A stretch of 5,246 bases of DNA, taken from the NCBI GenBank assembly GCA_003447515.1, contig DLZA01000209.1, positions 1 through 5,246 of the forward strand, read 5' to 3'. The notes under the pieces were generated by a model, which made no database searches, had not been told where the DNA came from, and was given only the letters and a program-made list of their open reading frames with translations. Source of the stretch: Paracoccaceae bacterium. Lineage in GTDB: Bacteria; Pseudomonadota; Alphaproteobacteria; Rhodobacterales; Rhodobacteraceae. The number at the start of each line of letters is the position of its first letter. Within the stretch, counting starts at the first letter, position 1. Shown piece after piece: positions 1 to 5,246 of this stretch. Position numbers and translations under genes: made by a program.

Positions 1-127
1 CAACCATGGTACCAAAGGATGTGTGAACAGGTATTTCACAGGGTGCGCGCATTACAACAATGTTTGCTGAGGCAATCGAGAATGATAAATCTAAGTTGGT
101 GTAATCTTTTGCGAGCCAGTCCAGCAT
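1..127 (-). CDS. Partial unidentified gene, 5' end only, downstream of the sulfatase
   Basis: An open frame starts with ATG at 127 immediately after the sulfatase TGA (128-130) and runs 42 codons to the left edge without a stop. The visible protein begins MLDWLAKDYTNLDLSFSIAS and continues through a segment with IVVMRAPCEIPVHTSF. It has no signal peptide or obvious membrane segment. A GGAT at 134-137, inside the sulfatase 3' end, lies six bases before the ATG and could serve as ribosome binding site. The zero-base junction suggests translational coupling, so the product probably works in the same pathway as the sulfatase. I do not recognise the family from these residues, and the single Cys in the APCEIP segment is not enough to assign one. 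That this is a real gene is inferred from the open frame, the start position and the ribosome-site match. It is too short to be certain. Confidence 0.55.
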   Translation of the reverse strand, partial: MLDWLAKDYTNLDLSFSIASANIVVMRAPCEIPVHTSFGTMV

Positions 128-1633
128 TCAGTTATCCAATTCTAAGTTGAAACGGGCATACATCTCTGCGGGTGCATCCGCGCCCTTCATGTGATGGATC
201 ATTTCAGTTACCAACTTGGCCTCAATTTCAGGGTTAGTAATTGGGTTTTCTTGTCTTGGATCTGTGTCAAGATTGTAAAGTTGTGTTTTTGTATTGTCAA
301 AGCTCATGCCTTGGCATTCGACAGGATTTCCTTCTTCATTCGTGCGAGGCTTCAACTTCATCACGGGTGCCCCTTTCGTAAATTTGAAAGGATCAGTTAA
401 TGTGGCGCCGACCAAATCACTGATTGGAAAACGTGATGTCATGCGTGTTGGCATCAATGTGTATTCATATAAGCCATCTGCAGAAAGGTTTTCCGGGTAT
501 CGGTGATACACATGGGTGCCGTCCGTTATATTACATGCGGCGCCGAAATATCCAAACATCGCGGTAGATCGCACAGGACTGTCTTCCGCCAGAAGAGGTA
601 TTAAAGATTTGCCTGAAACATCTTCTGGAATTGTGTGATCATGTAATTCCATGATTGTAGGCATTATATCTATGGACTGAGTTAAAGATTTGCGCCGTGT
701 TCCTGATTGGTCTGCAAACTCTGGATGATAAACCATCAAAGGAATCCTAGAGATTTCGTCAAAGACTGGCATACGATTTTTAGACCACCAGTCATGTTCG
801 CCCAAAAGAAACCCATGATCCGTTGTTAATATAAGGCATGTGTCTTGCCACATGTTATTTTCATCAAAGAAATCTAAGATTTTACCAAAATATTCATCAC
901 ACATCGTTGTTAAGGCGGCATAGTTTGCGCGTATCTCTGCTATCTCTTCTGGGCTTTCATTGACGCGTTTATAGAGTGGCCAATCAAGGATTGGGCCATT
1001 GTAATCGGTTGGATACATCTCTCGAAACCGGGGTGGGGCGTGAAACGGCTCGTGGGGATCAAAACATTCAAGTTGTAAGAACCAATTATCTTCTGTGTGG
1101 TTCTTTTTCAAAAATTCCTGACCCAAAGCAAAGGTTTGTGGGCCGCTGTATTCATGTTCTTCGCCCATATATTGGCGATTGATCATGTAATTTACACGAT
1201 TATGTTGCATGGGGTGATAATCAAGCGTTAGGTGATCAATATCAGCATTAACATGGGCTTTCCAACGATCAATCGCTTGGCCGCGCACTAATTCCCAAGA
1301 TGAGTATCGTGGGTGATAGGTGGCTCCGCCATCGGCAAAATAATGATGATGATCTGTAATTATGTGACTGTAGGTGCCATTAAGTTTCAAGAGTTCTGGG
1401 AATGAGTCATCAAATGGTTCAAGTGGCCCCCAACTACGATGCAAAAAATTTAAGCGGCCTGTGTGTAAATCACGTCGTGCAGGGATACAGGGAAGGCTGC
1501 CAACATAATGATTATCAAATGTAATTGCGCGTTCTGCAAAACGTTTGAAATTAGGTGAAATGACGGATGTATCGCCGTAACTTTCCATCGCATTACGGTT
1601 GAGGCTATCAAGAAGGACGAAAACTGTTTTCAT
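128..1633 (-). CDS. Cytoplasmic Cys-type sulfatase (alkaline phosphatase superfamily)
   Basis: This 501-residue protein belongs to the sulfatase family, which hydrolyses sulfate esters and, in some relatives, phosphonate monoesters or phosphodiesters. Visible motifs in order are: D9 in VFVLLDSLNR (first metal ligand); CIPARRDLHTGR at 49-60, matching the CxPxR...TGR signature with C49 as the residue converted to formylglycine; PHEPFH at 193-198; TTDHGFLLGEH at 270-280 with D272 and H273 as metal ligands; K285; and DEISRIPLMV at 292-301. A late QLYNLDTDPRQ segment (451-461) is the usual C-terminal element. The length is normal for the family. The start MKTVFVLLDS places the first strand and D9 directly at the N terminus, leaving no room for a signal peptide, so it should act in the cytoplasm on imported substrate. 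The start codon has only a weak GGA (1642-1644). It lies 61 bases after the receptor gene, behind a terminator-like stem-loop. Maturation needs a formylglycine-generating enzyme or anSME, neither of which is in view. The exact substrate cannot be assigned. Confidence 0.93.
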   Translation of the reverse strand: MKTVFVLLDSLNRNAMESYGDTSVISPNFKRFAERAITFDNHYVGSLPCIPARRDLHTGRLNFLHRSWGPLEPFDDSFPELLKLNGTYSHIITDHHHYFADGGATYHPRYSSWELVRGQAIDRWKAHVNADIDHLTLDYHPMQHNRVNYMINRQYMGEEHEYSGPQTFALGQEFLKKNHTEDNWFLQLECFDPHEPFHAPPRFREMYPTDYNGPILDWPLYKRVNESPEEIAEIRANYAALTTMCDEYFGKILDFFDENNMWQDTCLILTTDHGFLLGEHDWWSKNRMPVFDEISRIPLMVYHPEFADQSGTRRKSLTQSIDIMPTIMELHDHTIPEDVSGKSLIPLLAEDSPVRSTAMFGYFGAACNITDGTHVYHRYPENLSADGLYEYTLMPTRMTSRFPISDLVGATLTDPFKFTKGAPVMKLKPRTNEEGNPVECQGMSFDNTKTQLYNLDTDPRQENPITNPEIEAKLVTEMIHHMKGADAPAEMYARFNLELDN

Positions 1634-1645
1634 TGTTGATTTCCG

Positions 1646-1692
1646 AAAAATATAAATAGGTGAGCCGCACGTTTCACGTGCGACCCACTATT
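1646..1692 (-). terminator. Stem-loop with T-rich tract between receptor and sulfatase genes
   Basis: On the minus strand a perfect 7-bp stem (CGCACGT, 1676-1682; ACGTGCG, 1666-1672) closes a GAA loop (1673-1675). It extends by six more pairs (1683-1688 with 1660-1665, two of them G-T wobbles) and, after one bulged C at 1659, by four A-T pairs (1689-1692 with 1655-1658). A T-rich tract ending in five T's (1646-1650) follows. The structure starts three bases after the receptor stop codon and ends 12 bases before the sulfatase ATG. It has the form of an intrinsic terminator, and could act as a partial terminator or as a 3' stabiliser for receptor mRNA. The T tract is interrupted by A's, so efficiency is uncertain. 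Confidence 0.62.
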
Positions 1693-1694
1693 GA

Positions 1695-2678
1695 TTAGTT
1701 ACTTGTACGTGCTACGAATTCTTCGATACCTGGTACATTTGCTTCGCGGTAATAACGCAGCGCGCCAGGGTGCAATGGTGCGTTAAAACCACCAAGAATA
1801 CTATCAGTTGAAACGCGCTTCCATGCAGGGTGGACAGTTCCCATATGATCAAGGTTTTCCAAAACAGTTTTTGTCGCTTGGTAAACAATTTCTTCTGGTA
1901 CATCAGCACGGATTAAAAGAACGTTACCTAAACGGTATGATGGTATTGAGGCAGCTTGATCAGGGTATGTGTTTGCTGGCAAGTCACCTTCTGAGTAAGC
2001 AGCATATTTGGCACGAATCGTGTCTGATACTTCTGATGGAATAGATAAGAAGCGGATATCATGAGATGCTTTTAACTTGATGATTGGAGGCAATGGGATT
2101 GAACCATTCCACATAAACGCATCAATTTGTCCATCTTTTAGCATATCGACCATGGCTGGTAATTTTACACGAAAGTCTTTGAAATCTTCGCCAGGCTTTA
2201 AACCGATCGTATCTAGTAAGATTTCAGCATCCAACATCGATGTGCCACCTGGTTGACCCATGCCAACACGTTTGCCTTTTAAATCATCCAAGGTTTTAAT
2301 GTCTGATCCTTCTAAAACGACAACGTGTTGTACAATTGGTGCAATAGACATCCAGCTTAGGATTCTCCCTGGCTCAACATCAGAGTAATCGCCCTCTGCT
2401 TTATAGGCTTCATAAGCAAGTTTTGAGTTTGAAAACCCTGCTTCAATATCGCTGTTTAGCATTAGGCGAACGTTTGCAACGTAGCCTTTTGTACCTTCAG
2501 CAGTCATTTGAACACCTTCAACTTTGCGGTTTACAAGGTCTGAGATGCCAGCCGCCCATTGATAGGCGGTATTGCCAACAGGGTTAGAGCCAATGGATAC
2601 AGGTACATCGTTTGCCAGGGTTGGCAACGCGCTGATCCCTAATGCAACTGCTGCTGCAAATGATATAATTTTTTTCAT
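1695..2678 (-). CDS. TAXI-family TRAP transporter solute-binding receptor
   Basis: This 327-residue protein is the periplasmic receptor of a TRAP-TAXI uptake system. It binds a ligand outside the inner membrane and delivers it to the permease encoded just upstream. The N terminus MKKIISFAAAVALGISALPTLA is a Sec signal peptide with a basic start, a hydrophobic core and a likely cleavage after A22. Family features include: the opening VSIGSNPVGNTAYQWAAGIS (27-46); LKGKRVGMGQPGGTS (133-147), the TAXI counterpart of GxPGSGT; DGQIDAFMWNGSIPLPPI (182-199); and the C-terminal LHPGALRYYREANV (302-315). Length is typical. GNTAYQW replaces the more usual GGxYYP-like pocket segment, which may reflect ligand specificity. 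The start is fixed by the signal peptide and by GGGAGG five bases upstream. Known TAXI ligands are few and mostly small carboxylates. Here the neighbouring sulfatase suggests a sulfated or otherwise esterified anion, but that is inference. Confidence 0.95.
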   Translation of the reverse strand: MKKIISFAAAVALGISALPTLANDVPVSIGSNPVGNTAYQWAAGISDLVNRKVEGVQMTAEGTKGYVANVRLMLNSDIEAGFSNSKLAYEAYKAEGDYSDVEPGRILSWMSIAPIVQHVVVLEGSDIKTLDDLKGKRVGMGQPGGTSMLDAEILLDTIGLKPGEDFKDFRVKLPAMVDMLKDGQIDAFMWNGSIPLPPIIKLKASHDIRFLSIPSEVSDTIRAKYAAYSEGDLPANTYPDQAASIPSYRLGNVLLIRADVPEEIVYQATKTVLENLDHMGTVHPAWKRVSTDSILGGFNAPLHPGALRYYREANVPGIEEFVARTSN

Positions 2679-2683
2679 TTATT

Positions 2684-2689
2684 CCTCCC
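2684..2689 (-). promoter_or_regulatory. Strong ribosome binding site for the TAXI receptor
   Basis: The minus strand reads GGGAGG followed by AATAA and the ATG at 2678. This is the best Shine-Dalgarno match in the cluster. It contrasts with the weak GGA before the sulfatase, consistent with the receptor being made in excess over its neighbours. Confidence 0.75.
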
Positions 2690-2701
2690 AAAATAAAGTT
2701 G

Positions 2702-2722
2702 TTAACCGGATAACCCGGTAAA
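2702..2722 (-). promoter_or_regulatory. Short hairpin between permease and receptor genes
   Basis: ACCGG (2715-2719 read on the minus strand) and CCGGT (2705-2709) pair perfectly around a five-base loop. Two more A-T pairs (2721-2722 with 2702-2703) lie beyond one A-A or T-T mismatch. It sits in the 52-base gap before the receptor ribosome binding site. It could be an mRNA processing or stability element that separates receptor levels from permease levels. There is no run of T's right after it, so it is a poor terminator. A five-bp stem may also occur by chance. Confidence 0.28.
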
Positions 2723-2730
2723 ATATGAGG

Positions 2731-4587
2731 TTAGATTTCCTCGGGTGATTGAGCTGGCAAATATTTTTGCATTGCACCGGCCAGAAAGATGCAAGCAATT
2801 CCAATAATGTTCGAAGTTAAACCAGGCATGATCAAAAGCATTGCGCCAGTGAACAATAATATACGTGAAAGCAAACCGGCATGACCCAAGAACCAGCCTT
2901 GCAAAGATGAAGCCAATGCAAGCGTTCCGATCATTCCTGAAATAAATGGCATGATAAGAGTTGGCAATTCGCCAATCCCCAATAAACGAGGATCAAAGAC
3001 AAAGAAATATGGGATTAAAAACGCAACTAGGCCGTATTTGACAGCAACTAAGGCAATACGCATTGGGTTTTCACCTGATAATGCAGCAGCGGCAAAGGCT
3101 GCCAAGGCAACGGGGGGTGTAATCGCAGATAACATTGCAGAATAAAATACAAAGAAATGTGCGGCTAATGTGTTTACACCTAAATTAATTAGTGCAGGAG
3201 CTGCCAGTGTGGCCACTAAGATATATGCTGCTGCTGTTGGCAGGCCCATCCCAAGAATTAAAGAAGCTGCCATTGTTAGCACTAAGGCAACAAGTAAGCT
3301 GCCACCAGATAGGGTAACAATTAAGCTGCTGAATTTTAATCCAACACCAGTAAGCGTTACTACAGCAATAATAATTCCAGCAGTTGCTGTTGCCATTGCT
3401 ACTGGCAAGACTGCTTGCGCTGCAGCTTTTGAGGTTGAAATTACTTTGCTTGGCACCAACCAGGTGGATGGTTTAAGGCAAGATAGCAAAACTAAGATGA
3501 CAATTGACCAAAGGGATGAATACATTACTGAATAACCATTCATCAAAAAGCCAATAAAGCTAGGTATTGCGATAAGAACGTGTCCGCCCTCTATTAACGC
3601 AGCTTTTGCAGATGGAAGCTCGTGTTCTTTCATTGGTTGAAGCCCGTTTTTAACGGCTTCTAGATGTACAGCTGCAAATACAGCTACATAAAACAAAATA
3701 GCAGGTATTATTGCAGCTTTTGCAATGTCAGTATAAGGTGTTTCGACAATGTCAGCCATTATGAATGCTGCGGCACCCATGATAGGTGGCATCAATTGTC
3801 CGCCCGTAGAGGCAACAGCTTCGATGGCGGCGGCAACTCGTGGTTTATAACCGCCGCGTTTCATCAAGGGTATAGAGATTGTGCCTGTGGTTAGTACGTT
3901 TGCCACAGCAGTCCCAGAAATCATACCCATAAGACTACTACCAACAACGGCTGCTTTCGCAGGGCCGCCACGTGAACGACCTGTTAAAGATACGGCAATA
4001 TCCATCAACACCTTGGATGCGCCTGTGCTTTCTAACAAAGCGCCTAGAATCACGATCAAAACAACGAATGTAGAACTTACGCCAAGTGGAGTGCCAAATA
4101 TACCATCAGCACCTAAGTATACTTGGCTTAGCACACGCTTTAAACCATATCCACGATGGGCAATATCGCCCCACAAATAATTTCCCCAAAAGGCATAGGC
4201 CAAGAATATCAGCGCTAAAACCACCATTGACCAACCTATTGTGCGACGAGTTGCATCCAGCAAAATCACAACGCTGACAGCTGCAATCCAGATTTCTGGA
4301 TTGGTCATTGCGCCGTAGCGATTGACCACATCATCATAAAAAATCGTTTGGTATAAAGCTGTGAATGCGCCAAAAATGGCAAGTATTATCAAAAGCAGGG
4401 TACTCAATAATGTTCTGTTACTTGTGATTATTCCTAAATATACCAATATGATTGCTAGTGCTAAATGCATTCCCCGTTGGATAACATCTGGAAACACACC
4501 AAAAGCCGCTGTGTAAAGGCTGAATGATATTAAAACAACTGCGACTAATTTATGCGTCTGACTGGCCCAACTGGTTTGCTCATTCAT
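2731..4587 (-). CDS. TRAP transporter permease, fused small and large subunits (4TM/12TM type)
   Basis: This 618-residue inner-membrane protein is the fused DctQ-DctM type permease that accompanies TAXI receptors, importing the bound solute with an ion gradient. The N-terminal third has hydrophobic segments near residues 13-31, 38-55, 58-82, 99-112 and 118-136, with the conserved DATRRTIG at 111-118. The DctM-like body follows: FGTPLGVSSTFVVLIVILGALLESTG (164-189), SSLMGMISGTAVANVLTTG (217-235), IPLMKRGGYKPR (239-250), EAVASTGGQLMPPIMGAAAF (256-275), GMGLPTAAAYIL (446-457), AAHFFVFYSAML (475-486) and SAITPPVALAAF (487-498). All are hallmarks of the TRAP 4TM/12TM fusion family. Extra hydrophobic segments around 541-563 and 574-606 end the protein. 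It starts inside the ROK gene with an ATGA overlap. A GAGGGAG at 4598-4604, ten bases before the ATG, supports this start. Length is on the short side of the fused family but no motif is missing. The substrate cannot be read from the permease. Confidence 0.96.
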   Translation of the reverse strand: MNEQTSWASQTHKLVAVVLISFSLYTAAFGVFPDVIQRGMHLALAIILVYLGIITSNRTLLSTLLLIILAIFGAFTALYQTIFYDDVVNRYGAMTNPEIWIAAVSVVILLDATRRTIGWSMVVLALIFLAYAFWGNYLWGDIAHRGYGLKRVLSQVYLGADGIFGTPLGVSSTFVVLIVILGALLESTGASKVLMDIAVSLTGRSRGGPAKAAVVGSSLMGMISGTAVANVLTTGTISIPLMKRGGYKPRVAAAIEAVASTGGQLMPPIMGAAAFIMADIVETPYTDIAKAAIIPAILFYVAVFAAVHLEAVKNGLQPMKEHELPSAKAALIEGGHVLIAIPSFIGFLMNGYSVMYSSLWSIVILVLLSCLKPSTWLVPSKVISTSKAAAQAVLPVAMATATAGIIIAVVTLTGVGLKFSSLIVTLSGGSLLVALVLTMAASLILGMGLPTAAAYILVATLAAPALINLGVNTLAAHFFVFYSAMLSAITPPVALAAFAAAALSGENPMRIALVAVKYGLVAFLIPYFFVFDPRLLGIGELPTLIMPFISGMIGTLALASSLQGWFLGHAGLLSRILLFTGAMLLIMPGLTSNIIGIACIFLAGAMQKYLPAQSPEEI

Positions 4588-5246
4588 AAGAGAATTACTC
4601 CCTCATCTATGGTGTGAGGTGTAGAATTTGATGTCGTTGCTGCAATCAGGGGTTCTAAATCAAGCGATGGAGAGAAAAAATGTTCTGACAAGGCTAAGCC
4701 AGCGGCGGCTTCGGAAGGTTGTCTGATTGCATCTTGTTGCCCACCACGAATATCTGCTTTTACACCAGAAGCCTGAAGTTGCTCTTTAAATGCCTGGTGA
4801 TAAATTGGATTACGCCCCAATGGGCCTGTCAGAATTACAGCTTCTGGGTTAAACATTAGAATAGGAGCGGCGCTGTGAAATCCAAGCGCTGTAGCTGCTT
4901 CGCTGATTGCATTTGAAGTGAGTGCATCGGTTTTTTCTTTTTTTAAAACTGTACGAAGGGCATCTCCGTGGCGTTGAAGATCTTCTAGACCATTATCCGT
5001 GCTCAGGAATAAGCCAAGGCGTTGCAAAACAGCAAAGCCTGATGCCTCGGTTGTAAGGCAGCCAATTTTACCACAACTACAGCGTTTACCATCTAATTTA
5101 GCTGGGATATGTCCAATTTGGCCTGCAGTGTTAGTGTGCCCAGTACATAGCTCATTGTTGCTGATCATTGCACCGCCTAACCCTAAAGCTGCCCGAATAA
5201 GAACTACATCTTTGGCGCCACGTGTTATGCCGATATTTGTTTCTGC
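4584..5246 (-). CDS. ROK-family protein, 5' truncated by the window edge (regulator or sugar kinase)
   Basis: The reading frame is open from the right edge for 220 codons and stops with TGA overlapping the permease ATG. The ATG at 5168 is not the start. The 26 codons before it continue the conserved fold (GITRGAKD, then LIRAALGLGGAMI, the counterpart of the ROK LGTGIGGGLI nucleotide-binding loop). The ROK zinc site follows: QIGH at 5109-5120, then CSCGKIGC at 5058-5081, giving one His and three Cys. NPEAVILTGPLGR near 4795-4840 is the C-terminal ROK NPExIVLGG element. The usual ExGH is QIGH here and the usual GCLE is GCLT. Altered sugar-contact residues are commoner in ROK repressors such as the NagC/Mlc/XylR group than in kinases, so I lean towards a transcription regulator of this cluster. 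The region that would hold the catalytic Asp or an N-terminal helix-turn-helix lies outside the window, so the choice cannot be settled. Confidence 0.88.
   Translation of the reverse strand, partial: AETNIGITRGAKDVVLIRAALGLGGAMISNNELCTGHTNTAGQIGHIPAKLDGKRCSCGKIGCLTTEASGFAVLQRLGLFLSTDNGLEDLQRHGDALRTVLKKEKTDALTSNAISEAATALGFHSAAPILMFNPEAVILTGPLGRNPIYHQAFKEQLQASGVKADIRGGQQDAIRQPSEAAAGLALSEHFFSPSLDLEPLIAATTSNSTPHTIDEGVILL
4598..4604 (-). promoter_or_regulatory. Ribosome binding site for the permease, inside the ROK gene end
   Basis: The minus strand reads GAGGGAG ten bases before the permease ATG at 4587. It lies in the last codons of the ROK gene, which with the four-base ATGA overlap suggests the two are translated as a coupled pair. 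Confidence 0.6.

Noticed and set aside
191..506. Two overlapping plus-strand open frames of about 70 codons
   Set aside because: They are antisense to the sulfatase C-terminal part, with no motif or neighbour support, and are best explained as frame shadows.
1660..1688. Dyad around CACGTG read as a transcription-factor operator
   Set aside because: The long pairing extension and the T tract on the minus strand fit an RNA hairpin better. An operator is kept only as an alternative within the hairpin finding.
3170..3535. Plus-strand open frame of 121 codons
   Set aside because: It lies wholly antisense to the conserved DctM-like part of the permease, has low-complexity Ala/Thr/Lys-rich composition, and shows no recognisable motif.
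3881..4180. Plus-strand open frame of 99 codons
   Set aside because: Antisense to well-conserved permease motifs, with no supporting signal.
5166..5168. ATG as the start of the ROK gene
   Set aside because: The frame is open upstream to the window edge and those residues continue the ROK nucleotide-binding region. This Met is the one inside GGAMI.

Overview
The window holds one minus-strand gene cluster. Reading in the direction of transcription (high to low coordinates) it contains: the 3' part of a ROK-family gene cut by the right edge, a fused TRAP transporter permease of the 4TM/12TM type, a TAXI-family TRAP solute receptor, a Cys-type sulfatase without a signal peptide, and the first 42 codons of an unidentified gene cut by the left edge. 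I see no plus-strand gene, RNA gene, mobile element or CRISPR array. No gene-free stretch exceeds 61 bases.

TAXI-TRAP systems, a Sec-type receptor signal peptide and modest GC content (about low-to-mid 40s % by eye) fit a Gram-negative proteobacterium, most likely a marine alphaproteobacterium of the lower-GC kind. This is inference from gene content, not a phylogenetic result.

The genes are tightly coupled. ROK and permease overlap by four bases (ATGA), the permease and receptor are 52 bases apart, the receptor and sulfatase 61 bases apart, and the sulfatase stop codon directly abuts the next ATG. The receptor-sulfatase gap holds a strong stem-loop followed by a T-rich tract. This resembles an intrinsic terminator and may make the sulfatase and the following gene less expressed than the receptor, or place them under readthrough control.

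The working model is that the TAXI receptor captures an organic anion in the periplasm, the fused permease brings it in, and the cytoplasmic sulfatase-fold enzyme hydrolyses a sulfate (or phosphonate/phosphate) ester. The ROK protein would either sense the ligand as a regulator or phosphorylate a sugar product. Few TAXI-TRAP ligands are known, so a TAXI importer dedicated to a sulfated (perhaps sugar-like) compound would be new. The substrate itself cannot be read from this sequence.
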